Assembly (NCBI RefSeq): GCF_030065675.1
Contig: NZ_JASJDK010000009.1
Location: 32,569-96,568 of the forward strand
DNA from: Mastigocoleus sp. MO_188.B34
GTDB taxonomy: Bacteria; Cyanobacteriota; Cyanobacteriia; Cyanobacteriales; Nostocaceae
Reading direction: 5' to 3'
Length of the DNA stretch: 64,000 nucleotides
Below are positions 17,624 to 24,730 of this stretch, piece by piece. Below the pieces are notes generated by a model. That model did no database searches. It saw only the letters and a program-made list of their open reading frames with translations, and was not told the origin of the DNA. A program made the position numbers and the translations under genes. The number at the start of each line of letters is the position of its first letter. Position 1 is the first letter of the stretch.

Positions 17624-18508
17624 ATGACTCATAGCGAAGCTCTATACAACCTCAATCCTTTAAATCGTTTCACTGATAAAGTTGAAAACTATGCCAAATA
17701 TCGTCCTACTTATCCAGAAGAATTAATTGATAAGATTCTTGAAGGCTTAGCATCACCATCTCAAATTATTGCAGCAGACATTGGTGCAGGTACGGGAATT
17801 GCTGCACGTCAGTTAGCTGAACGTGGTGTAAGAGTAATTGCAATAGAACCGAATGCGGCGATGAGGGATGTAGGTAAAAATGCAATATCTCTAAATATAG
17901 AATCTAAAAGTACAGAATCTGAAAGTACGAGATCTAAAAGTACAGGATCTACACACATAGATCAGACATGCCCTGTATCTGCAAAATCAACATCATATTT
18001 TAATGTTGAATGGAAAGACGGAACAGCAGAAATAACAAATTTACCTGATGCATCTGTCGACCTCATAACTTCTTTTCAAGCTTTTCATTGGTTTAAACCC
18101 AAACCAACTTTATTGGAGTTCAGCCGAATTCTTAAATCATCTGGAAGATTAGTGCTAGTTTTTAACGATTTAAATCGGGACGATAACTTTACGAAGGAAT
18201 ATCACAAACTAATTTTGACTACAGCAAATAACCGTCTTGCTACAGATTTTAATGCTAAAGTTCAACCCCTGCGAGAAAATCCAAAGTGGTGCTACCTTCA
18301 AAATCATATATTTGCATATCAACAAGAATTAGATTTAGCGAAATTAATCGGTTTAGCAAAAAGCGTATCATTTATCTCTTCAGAAGAAACAATACAAAAA
18401 CAATTAGTTGCTGATTTAGAAGATTTGTATCGAAGTTTTACTAACGAAGATGGGTTTGTAAATTTACAATATCGTGCCAGCCTACATATCGCCGAGCTGA
18501 CTCCTTAA
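17624..18508 (+). CDS. Class I SAM-dependent methyltransferase, copy 1
   Basis: A 294-aa methyltransferase of the UbiE/COQ5-like type. The SAM-binding motif I reads A-A-D-I-G-A-G-T-G-I-A (about residues 48-58), motif II E-P-N-A-A-M-R and the post-motif F-Q-A-F-H-W-F. The next gene is its close paralogue. Compared with that copy, this one has an extra ~30 residues between motifs (about 92-123), encoded by 15-bp tandem units (S-K-S-T-E and related), so it looks like a repeat expansion inside a functional gene. The methyl acceptor is unknown. Tandem duplication is evident from the shared opening L-N-P-L-x-R-F-x-D-x-V. Confidence 0.88.
   Translation: MTHSEALYNLNPLNRFTDKVENYAKYRPTYPEELIDKILEGLASPSQIIAADIGAGTGIAARQLAERGVRVIAIEPNAAMRDVGKNAISLNIESKSTESESTRSKSTGSTHIDQTCPVSAKSTSYFNVEWKDGTAEITNLPDASVDLITSFQAFHWFKPKPTLLEFSRILKSSGRLVLVFNDLNRDDNFTKEYHKLILTTANNRLATDFNAKVQPLRENPKWCYLQNHIFAYQQELDLAKLIGLAKSVSFISSEETIQKQLVADLEDLYRSFTNEDGFVNLQYRASLHIAELTP
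17900..17958 (+). repeat. In-frame 15-bp tandem repeat inside methyltransferase copy 1
   Basis: Four imperfect units of GAATCTAAAAGTACA type encode a Ser/Thr-rich insertion absent from the neighbouring paralogue. Confidence 0.85.
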
Positions 18509-18548
18509 ACTTAAATTAACCTATTTGTAGATATTTTCAATTAAAACT

Positions 18549-19328
18549 ATGGATAAAACACCTTTACATGCTCTTAATCCCTTGGGTCGATTCTCCGACC
18601 GAGTCGAAGACTATGTAAAATATCGTCCAAATTATCCCGAACCAGCAATCGATTTAATTCTCGAAGGTTTAGCCTTACCATCTCAGCTAGTTGCAGCAGA
18701 TATTGGTGCAGGTACAGGTATTTCTACACGTCAGTTGGCTGAACGTGGGCTAAAGGTAATTGCAATAGAACCCAACACTGCGATGAGAAATGCAGCTATG
18801 GACGGGACACCAGAACATAACATCGAATGGAGAGATGGAACAGCAGAAGAAACAAATTTACTTGATGCATCTGTAGATTTAGTTACTTGTTTTCAGGCTT
18901 TTCATTGGTTTGACCCAGAACCAACCCTGCTGGAGTTCAGACGGATTCTCAAAGAGTCAGGAAGGTTCGCAGTAGTATGGAATAACCGCGACCGCAACGA
19001 TAGATTTACAGCCGAATATAGTCAAATTATTCGAAGATCATCGAAAAATCATCCTGCAGAGTCCCGAATGAAAAAGCTTGAACCCTTGCTAGTAAATCCC
19101 TATTTTGTCAACTTTAAGGAATATACTTTTACTCATAAACAAGATTTAGATTTGGATGGACTGATTGGACGGGCTATGAGTAGTTCTTATCTTCCCCGTG
19201 AAGGTAAAGAACGTGAGGAACTTGTTTCTGATTTACAAGATTTATTTCAAAATTTTTCTCAACAAAAAAATTATGTTAGTCTAGTTTATTCAACCAGCGT
19301 ACATATTGCTGAGGTTGTTAAAAATTAA
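18549..19328 (+). CDS. Class I SAM-dependent methyltransferase, copy 2
   Basis: A 259-aa paralogue of the preceding gene, 40 bp downstream on the same strand and probably co-transcribed. It has motif I A-A-D-I-G-A-G-T-G-I-S, the acidic motif II I-E-P-N-T-A-M-R, the W-R-D-G-T-A-E-E-T segment and F-Q-A-F-H-W-F. It lacks the repeat insertion of copy 1, so it shows the ancestral length. The last ~60 residues (Q-D-L-F-Q-N-F, S-V-H-I-A-E) match those of copy 1. Substrate unknown. Confidence 0.9.
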   Translation: MDKTPLHALNPLGRFSDRVEDYVKYRPNYPEPAIDLILEGLALPSQLVAADIGAGTGISTRQLAERGLKVIAIEPNTAMRNAAMDGTPEHNIEWRDGTAEETNLLDASVDLVTCFQAFHWFDPEPTLLEFRRILKESGRFAVVWNNRDRNDRFTAEYSQIIRRSSKNHPAESRMKKLEPLLVNPYFVNFKEYTFTHKQDLDLDGLIGRAMSSSYLPREGKEREELVSDLQDLFQNFSQQKNYVSLVYSTSVHIAEVVKN

Positions 19329-19641
19329 CAGTTAATATATTGACAGCTAGCTAAATATTGGTATTTTGCTTTGATATAAGGCTAATTGCCAAATATATTA
19401 ACTTGAAGAAATTACAGCTTCTTACTCAGGAATTTATGATATATTATACTCTCAACACTTAAAGATTGAATAAACAAATCCTACAAAACTAGTCATTATC
19501 TTACATCTCTATATCTATTTCACTATTAATAAAAAGTTGCAGGAAGTAGATTATTTGTAAACTAGATTTTGTAGAAACTAGATTAGTTTACTCTTTTTTT
19601 AGATTAGCTTAACCTTTTATTAAATAAAACTTATTTTACCA
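19329..19641. other. AT-rich intergenic region
   Basis: No gene, repeat family member or operator was recognised in this stretch before the cyclic-nucleotide-binding protein gene. Confidence 0.5.
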
Positions 19642-20028
19642 GTGTCAGAACCAGTCAAAACAGTTGAAATTTTTCAAAAATCATCTTCTCCCCTTACTTA
19701 TGTCGCCGGTCAGACGATATTTCAGGAAGGAGAAACTGGGAGTGTGATGTACGGCATTATTGAAGGTGAGGTCGATCTGATAGTTGATGGAAAAGTTGTA
19801 GAAACAATTACAACAGGCGATGTTTTTGGGGAAGGAGCTTTAGTTCAACCAAAACACGACCGAGCATCAACAGCGATCGCTAAAACTGATTGCATAATCG
19901 CATCTCTCGACCGAGAACGTTTTCTTTTTGCAATTGAAAATACTCCTATGTTTGCAATAGATGTCCTGAGAAGTTATTCTAACCGCGCTCGACGGTTGAA
20001 GCGTATGGTTGCTTTCTATCTCCAGTAG
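19642..20028 (+). CDS. Stand-alone cyclic nucleotide-binding domain protein
   Basis: A 128-aa protein with a GTG start, consisting almost entirely of one cNMP-binding (Crp-like) domain (about residues 15-125). The pattern I-F-Q-E-G-E-T-G-S-V-M-Y, I-I-E-G-E-V-D-L, G-D-V-F-G-E-G-A-L and D-R-A-S-T-A is the beta-roll with the phosphate-binding cassette, whose Glu and Arg are both present. There is no DNA-binding or enzymatic domain, so it would act by protein contact or as a ligand sink. It lies 48 bp before ureD; co-transcription is possible, but a functional link to urease is not established. Confidence 0.88.
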   Translation: MSEPVKTVEIFQKSSSPLTYVAGQTIFQEGETGSVMYGIIEGEVDLIVDGKVVETITTGDVFGEGALVQPKHDRASTAIAKTDCIIASLDRERFLFAIENTPMFAIDVLRSYSNRARRLKRMVAFYLQ

Positions 20029-20076
20029 GTTTAAATTTATATAATTAAATTTATATTTACTTGATCCACATGATTT

Positions 20077-21006
20077 GTGATTCAGCCTTCAGATCTTAAC
20101 CCTGAAGTACTCAACTCTGAAGTACTTAATCCTAAAATAATCAATCCTAAAGAACCATGCTCGGAAAACTGGCATGGGATGCTCAACTTAACTTATGCTC
20201 CTCGTCAGGGAAAAACAGTTATTGTTGAACAAAAAAATCAAGCACCATTAAAGGTACAGCGTCCATTATATCCAGAAGCGCAAACTCATGCAGAAGGACA
20301 AAAGATTTGTCACAGCATAATTTTGCATACTGCTGGTGGTGTGGTTGGTGGCGATCGCCTATCGTGTAATTTTGACTTACAACCCAATTCTCAAGCATTA
20401 ATTACAACAGCCGCAGCAAGTAAAATTTATCGCAGCAATGGAATCCAAGCAAGACAAAAGATTGAGATAAATATTGATGAAAGAGCTTGTTTGGAATGGT
20501 TACCCCAAGAAACAATAGTTTTTAATGCTGCGGACTATCATCAAGACCTACGAGTAAACTTAGCAAGTAATGCTAGTTTTTTAGGTTGGGAAATTAACCG
20601 ATTTGGACGTACCGCTAGGGGAGAAAAATTTGTCCAGGGAAATTGGCGATCGCACACAGAAATTTACCAAGAAGGTACACCCCTGTGGATAGATAGACAA
20701 TGGTTACCGGGTAGTGAAGAAATTTTCCATAGTCCCAACGGTTTAGCAGGACAAGCAGTTATTGGAAGTTTGATATTTGTTGGTAATACCATTTCTAAAG
20801 ACATAGTCGAACAAGTACGATCGCTTTGGAAGTCCAATCCCCAGTCCCCAACCTCAGGTGTTACTCGTTTAAATAATGGATTTTTATGTAGATATCGGGG
20901 TAATTCTACTGCAGAAGTGCGAAACTGGTTTATTAGTGTCTGGTTATTATTACGGACATCTTTTTTAAATCGTGGTAGTTCTGTTCCTCGGGTTTGGTTG
21001 CTTTAA
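20077..21006 (+). CDS. ureD: Urease accessory protein UreD
   Basis: A 309-aa UreD (UreH), part of the UreDFG complex that inserts nickel into urease. Recognisable blocks are G-M-L-N-L-T-Y-A-P-R-Q-G-K-T, H-T-A-G-G-V-V-G-G-D-R-L, A-A-A-S-K-I-Y-R-S, W-L-P-Q-E-T-I-V-F, W-E-I-N-R-F-G-R and L-F-N/W-R/W-L-P-G type motifs. The start is a GTG at 20077. The first ~25 residues (N-P-E-V-L-N-S-E-V-L-N-P-K-I-I-N-P-K) are a short-repeat expansion not needed for the fold; the family core begins around W-H-G-M-L. It opens a ureD-ureA-ureB cluster. Confidence 0.93.
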   Translation: MIQPSDLNPEVLNSEVLNPKIINPKEPCSENWHGMLNLTYAPRQGKTVIVEQKNQAPLKVQRPLYPEAQTHAEGQKICHSIILHTAGGVVGGDRLSCNFDLQPNSQALITTAAASKIYRSNGIQARQKIEINIDERACLEWLPQETIVFNAADYHQDLRVNLASNASFLGWEINRFGRTARGEKFVQGNWRSHTEIYQEGTPLWIDRQWLPGSEEIFHSPNGLAGQAVIGSLIFVGNTISKDIVEQVRSLWKSNPQSPTSGVTRLNNGFLCRYRGNSTAEVRNWFISVWLLLRTSFLNRGSSVPRVWLL

Positions 21007-21068
21007 AGCGATCGCACAAATGCAAAGGGTGCAGAAAAGATTGATTAACGGTTTTAGACACAAAGAAA

Positions 21069-21371
21069 ATGCAATTAACACCGCAGGAAAAAGATAAGCT
21101 GTTGATTTTTACCGCTGCTTTATTAGCAGAAAGGCGTAAACAACGGGGTGTAAAGTTAAATCATCCTGAAGCGATCGCTTTTATTTCTGCTGCAATTTTA
21201 GAAGGTGCGAGGGATGGACGCACGGTATCAGATTTAATGAGTTATGGAACTACTTTGTTAACTCGGGATGATGTTATGGAAGGTATTCCAGAAATGATCA
21301 ATGAAGTGCAGGTGGAAGCTACTTTTCCTGATGGAACGAAGTTAGTTACGGTGCATAATCCGATTCGGTAA
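21069..21371 (+). CDS. ureA: Urease subunit gamma UreA
   Basis: A 100-aa, full-length gamma subunit of the nickel enzyme that hydrolyses urea to ammonia and carbamate. Motifs are [31 protein letters not shown] and E-G-I-P-E-M-I. It lies 62 bp after ureD. The gap to ureB is filled by a 190-bp heptamer repeat block, which breaks the normally tight spacing. Confidence 0.96.
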   Translation: MQLTPQEKDKLLIFTAALLAERRKQRGVKLNHPEAIAFISAAILEGARDGRTVSDLMSYGTTLLTRDDVMEGIPEMINEVQVEATFPDGTKLVTVHNPIR

Positions 21372-21560
21372 TGAGTGATGAGTGATGAGTAATGAGTAAT
21401 GAGTAATGAGTAATGAGTAATGAGTGATGAGTAATGAGTAATGAGTAATGAGTAATGAGTAATGAGTGATGAGTAATGAGTGATGAGTGATGAGTAATGA
21501 GTAATGAGTAATGAGTAATGAGTAATGAGTAATGAGTAATGAGTAATGAGTAATGAGTAA
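21371..21560. repeat. Heptanucleotide STRR block between ureA and ureB
   Basis: About 27 tandem units of TGAGTAA (with TGAGTGA variants) start directly at the ureA stop codon. The block has stops in every plus-strand frame and fills most of the intercistronic gap. Confidence 0.97.
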
Positions 21561-21612
21561 GGTTATTTCTTCTGATTTCTGACTTTTAACTTTTGACTTT
21601 TGACTTTTTTTT

Positions 21613-21924
21613 ATGGTTCCAGGTGAAATTATTACCCCAGAAGGGGAAATCGAATTAAATGCAGGTCGTCAACCAGTAAGATTACTAGTTGCAAATACAG
21701 GCGATCGCCCGATTCAAGTTGGTTCCCATTTTCATTTTTATGAGGTCAACGCAGCTTTAAATTTCGACCGAGAACAAGGACGGGGAATGCGTCTTGATAT
21801 TCCTGCTGGAACTGCTGTTCGGTTTGAACCGGGTGATGAGAAAGAAGTTACAGTTATTCCTTTAGCTGGCGATCGTCAAGTTTACGGTTTCAACGCCAGA
21901 ATTAATGGACGATTAGATTCTTGA
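21613..21924 (+). CDS. ureB: Urease subunit beta UreB
   Basis: A 103-aa, full-length beta subunit. Motifs include [42 protein letters not shown] and V-Y-G-F-N-A. UreA, UreB and the catalytic UreC assemble into the enzyme. ureC normally follows ureB, but here the sequence after the stop is repeat DNA and unrelated genes on the other strand, so the catalytic subunit must be encoded elsewhere or be missing. Confidence 0.96.
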   Translation: MVPGEIITPEGEIELNAGRQPVRLLVANTGDRPIQVGSHFHFYEVNAALNFDREQGRGMRLDIPAGTAVRFEPGDEKEVTVIPLAGDRQVYGFNARINGRLDS

Positions 21925-21958
21925 TTTTTGATTTCTCCACAGCACGGTAGGTAGCAAA

Positions 21959-22028
21959 GTAGGGTGTGTTAGGCGCGCAAAAGAATATTTTTTAGGTTAC
22001 TTTTACTATGTCGCGCCGTAACGCACCG
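21959..22028. repeat. Dispersed repeat, GTAGGGTGTGTTAGGCG family (left)
   Basis: GTAGGGTGTGTTAGGCG at one end and GTAACGCACC at the other: an inverted-end repeat common in cyanobacterial genomes, located right after ureB. Related copies are at 22093-22123 and 23307-23339. Confidence 0.8.
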
Positions 22029-22092
22029 TCATGAAGATTAATATACAACAGTGTTTTAGACGGAAGATTAACGACACCAAAAGATTGTGGAT

Positions 22093-22123
22093 GGTGCGTA
22101 ACGCTTGCGCTAAAACACCCTAC
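22093..22123. repeat. Dispersed repeat GGTGCGTAACG...CACCCTAC, left direct copy
   Basis: Begins GGTGCGTAACG and ends CACCCTAC. A same-orientation copy is at 23307-23339, so the two bracket the HTH-COR gene and the small membrane-protein gene. Confidence 0.8.
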
Positions 22124-22149
22124 TTTTTTCCAAAATTTTTTCAAAAAAA

Positions 22150-22746
22150 TTACGCATTACGGAACTCGTTTCTACGTTTGCTTGGTTCATCAATACCATT
22201 GAGTAACTGTTCAATATTCCTTTCTTCAGTAAGTCCTGGTGGGATGAAGTCCCTAATACCTTTTCTTTCTAAATTTAATAACCACTGGTAATCTACTGGG
22301 GAAGTTTCTGGACGGTCTAGCAAAGGTACTTTTTCCTGTGGAGTAATACCAGGAATAGTTGTATGAATATAGTCAAATTGAGAACGAATTGCACTCAAAA
22401 GATTGCGTCTGGTATTTTCTGGACCTTTAACACGAATAATAATTTTCTTATCTTCTCTATCAGCTTTGACTAAAGCTTTATTCTTTTCATTTTCAATAAT
22501 CACTCCGTTACGCCAATAAGTTTTTTGAGAAATACAATGATTCATACCTTCAACTGCTTCCTCCCCAATTTTGTATTTACCATTACCCCACTGAGGATTA
22601 AATAATCGTTTTACTTGATCTAATGTTACCTTTGCTTCTTCTCTAATATTTTCATAAGTATATTTATTTATTCTTTTTGCTTCCTTGAGTTTCTTAACTC
22701 CCTCCACCGTGGCGAGATAACCACCTCGTCTTTTGTTGGTACCCAT
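22150..22746 (-). CDS. Compact protein: HTH-like domain joined to a COR-type C-terminal tail
   Basis: 198 aa from the ATG at 22746 (a TTG two codons earlier is possible). Residues about 8-65 (G-G-Y-L-A-T-V-E-G-V-K-K-L-K through T-L-D-Q-V-K-R-L-F) resemble the helix-turn-helix-like domain at the start of many cyanobacterial STAND/NACHT proteins. Residues about 75-190 match the end of Roc-COR proteins: Y-W-R-N-G-V, A-L-V-K-A-D-R-E-D-K-K, R-R-N-L-L-S-A-I-R, E-K-V-P-L-L, D-Y-Q-W-L-L-N-L-E and F-I-P-P-G-L. No GTPase (Roc), NTPase or LRR segment lies between. It is either a genuine minimal protein or the product of an internal deletion. Function unknown. It sits between direct repeats next to ureB. 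Confidence 0.7.
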   Translation of the reverse strand: MGTNKRRGGYLATVEGVKKLKEAKRINKYTYENIREEAKVTLDQVKRLFNPQWGNGKYKIGEEAVEGMNHCISQKTYWRNGVIIENEKNKALVKADREDKKIIIRVKGPENTRRNLLSAIRSQFDYIHTTIPGITPQEKVPLLDRPETSPVDYQWLLNLERKGIRDFIPPGLTEERNIEQLLNGIDEPSKRRNEFRNA

Positions 22747-22841
22747 CAGCAACTTGCAAGCTAGTTTTTTCTAATGTAGCGAAAGAGTGCGTTTAAGTGT
22801 GCGTGGTAGTGCGTGGAAGTATTTTAAATAGTTGTAATTCC

Positions 22842-22869
22842 GTAGAGACCTTGGATGCAACGTCTCTAC
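22842..22869. repeat. Palindromic element, GTAGAGAC family (copy b)
   Basis: GTAGAGAC and GTCTCTAC arms around a 12-nt centre, upstream of the HTH-COR gene. Confidence 0.8.
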
Positions 22870-23023
22870 AAAAGCTGATAATTTTAGGTTTTTAAAAGAT
22901 TAGTACGATTTGATGATTATTAATGCTCGTATTAAGTCGCTTTAAATCGCTTTTACTCGCTCTCACGCTTTAATACTCTACTTTGTGATTATTAGGGAGA
23001 CAAGTAAACCAGCAAAGTGAAAC

Positions 23024-23233
23024 ATGTTAACAAAAGCTAAAACTGTTAAAAACTCCCGATCGCCCAAATCACCAAAAAAGCCTAAAATCAACCCGTACTT
23101 ACTAAAGGCGATCGCTTTTATCTTTACGACTCTAATTGCTTGGTTGCTACCGGAAGCGCCAGTTGCGATCGCGCTAATAAAGCTACTATTCTTTATCCTA
23201 GAATATTTAAATCAAAAACGTAATTCTGAATAG
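23024..23233 (+). CDS. Small basic membrane protein, hypothetical
   Basis: A 69-aa frame with an ATG start. The first 25 residues are very basic and low in complexity (K, S, P), then a hydrophobic stretch (about 28-58: A-I-A-F-I-F-T-T-L-I-A-W-L-L, then A-I-A-L-I-K-L-L-F-F-I-L) would form one or two membrane helices, and the end is charged. GGGAG lies about 25 bp upstream, further than usual. A good intrinsic terminator follows at 23412. I do not recognise the family. Confidence 0.55.
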   Translation: MLTKAKTVKNSRSPKSPKKPKINPYLLKAIAFIFTTLIAWLLPEAPVAIALIKLLFFILEYLNQKRNSE

Positions 23234-23306
23234 TAATTTATCTAAGTTTTTAGGAAATACTTAACCATAGCAAGGATAAGTTATTTCATACCATGAGTTA
23301 GCATGC

Positions 23307-23339
23307 GGTGCGTTACGGCTTGCACCTAACACACCCTAC
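23307..23339. repeat. Dispersed repeat GGTGCGTTACG...CACCCTAC, right direct copy
   Basis: Begins GGTGCGTTACGGC and ends ACACACCCTAC, in the same orientation as 22093-22123. Confidence 0.8.
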
Positions 23340-23411
23340 TCTGGTATTTTCTTATTTTTCTAGAAGGCTTGAATTAGAAAAATATAAATTCAACAAATAA
23401 TTTTTATCTTT

Positions 23412-23438
23412 AGAGGCGCACTAAAATGCGTCTTTTTT
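23412..23438 (+). terminator. Rho-independent terminator
   Basis: AGGCGCA pairs with TGCGTCT around CTAAAA and is followed by six T residues. It lies 180 bp after the small membrane-protein gene, the nearest upstream gene on the strand. Confidence 0.8.
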
Positions 23439-23874
23439 GATTTTATATATTTTTTGATTGAAAATCTCTTAACTAAATTATCAATATTAATTCAAATAAT
23501 TAGTCAATACTAAATACATAACAATTTACATTATGAAATATGTGATGATTAATATCACTTCAAAGGTGATATTAGTTAACAGACATGATTTCATGATAAT
23601 GCATCGGAAATATTCAAATGTTCAAAAAGCACAGTATTTTATCTCCACATAAGTAATACTTATAGAATACTCAGAATTGAACAATTTCCAAGCGTTGTAT
23701 AGACAAATAGAAATAACAAATAATAGAATAGACATCCTTAGTGAAATAGCTACGGAAAAATTAAGGTTACAATGGAACCTTAGATGCACTGTTTGAGAGA
23801 AACAGTTTTTTACCAGGTTGTGTGGGGCAAGTTGAATAGCGCATGAAAAAATAGCAGAAGCGAGGCGAGATATT

Positions 23875-24420
23875 ATGCTATTCGTTGATAGTGGCATTAA
23901 ATTTATACGTCAACAATTAGCTGCAGAATTAGCTGACTGGAATCATTATAAAAAGGCTGGGTACATCTTTGAGAATCAAACACAGTTCAAACTACCCAAT
24001 GGTTCTCATATCTCTCCAGATTTATCTTGGGTAGTATTAGAGCAATGGGATGCATTATCTCATGAAGAAAAACAATCAGTTCCACCTGTATGTCCCGATT
24101 TTGTGATTGAAATTTTTGAAGGGGATACATCTCTGGAACAATTGAGACTTCAAATGCGCGAATATATCGAAAATGGAACCCGTCTCGGTTGGTTAATTAA
24201 CCCCCAAAAATCATCAGTAGAAATTTATCGCGTTCGTGATGTTCAAGAACGTAATACTCAAAAGTGTGACATTCTTGAATATGACATTCGAGAAATTGTT
24301 GCTTTTGGTTTTAGAAAAGCTCCAACTCTTCTTGGCGAAAATGTTTTACCAGGATTTTCTGTAGATCTCCAAGATCTATTTAATATTCAACTCAATTATC
24401 AACTCCAACATGTTGCTTGA
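23875..24420 (+). CDS. Uma2 family (DUF820) endonuclease-like protein, probably N-terminally short
   Basis: A 181-aa member of the Uma2 family, PD-(D/E)xK nuclease-fold proteins that are very common in cyanobacteria and of unknown role. The core is clear: F-K-L-P-N-G-S-H-I-S-P-D-L-S-W-V (Asp of the fold), C-P-D-F-V-I-E-I (Asp and Glu), M-R-E-Y-I-E-N-G-T-R-L-G-W-L-I-N-P and V-E-I-Y-R. Typical members have ~50 more residues before this point (an E-F-x-x-L segment and a M-P-P-T-G-type loop); an in-frame TGA 40 bp upstream rules out a longer start. It may therefore be truncated or just a short variant. Confidence 0.8.
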   Translation: MLFVDSGIKFIRQQLAAELADWNHYKKAGYIFENQTQFKLPNGSHISPDLSWVVLEQWDALSHEEKQSVPPVCPDFVIEIFEGDTSLEQLRLQMREYIENGTRLGWLINPQKSSVEIYRVRDVQERNTQKCDILEYDIREIVAFGFRKAPTLLGENVLPGFSVDLQDLFNIQLNYQLQHVA

Positions 24421-24508
24421 ATCAATCATTTAAGTACCAAAGAAATTTGATAATTTTTCTTTTGATGGAGTGAGGAAAAGTAAACAACCAAATTGAAATA
24501 AACAGCAG

Positions 24509-24541
24509 AGACGCACCAGTGCTATTGGTGCGTCTTTAAAA
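24509..24541 (+). terminator. Terminator-like hairpin after the Uma2 gene
   Basis: AGACGCACCA and TGGTGCGTCT form a perfect 10-bp stem with a 7-nt loop, followed by TTAAAAATA. The T-run is short, so termination is probable but not certain. Confidence 0.65.
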
Positions 24542-24559
24542 ATATAGCGGTAGGCGCGA

Positions 24560-24730
24560 GCCAGAAGTCAGAAGTCAGAAGTCAGAACAGACCGCGCCTA
24601 CGGCGAGCAGAAGTCAGAACAGACCGCACCTACGGTGAGCAGAAGTCAGAAGAAGTAACCTATTACTTATTACCCATATTACTCATTACTTATTACTCAT
24701 TACTCATTACTCATTACTTATTACTTATTA
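24560..24730. repeat. STRR blocks (AGAAGTC and ATTACTC heptamers) downstream of cupB
   Basis: AGAAGTCAGAAGTC-type units and a duplicated sequence around CAGACCGC...GGCGAGCAG (24588-24645), then TTACTCA-type heptamers that run into the cupB stop codon at 24721. Confidence 0.9.

Larger units (their letters stand above)
23234..23874. other. Intergenic region with repeat, terminator and AT-rich sequence
   Basis: Holds the dispersed repeat at 23307-23339 and the terminator at 23412-23438. Between 23440 and 23870 nothing certain is seen; it may include eroded N-terminal sequence of the Uma2-like gene, but the frames are interrupted. Confidence 0.5.

Noticed and set aside
19329..20076. NtcA site (GTA-N8-TAC) before the urease genes
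   Set aside because: Scanning by eye found no convincing match, so nitrogen control was not claimed.
21371..21560. Possible CRISPR array in the TGAGTAA block
   Set aside because: Units are 7 bp and contiguous with no unique spacers; this is a short tandem repeat array, and no cas genes are present.
22031..22291. 86-codon plus-strand frame after ureB as a ureC remnant
   Set aside because: It shows no urease alpha motifs and overlaps the opposite-strand HTH-COR gene and a dispersed repeat.
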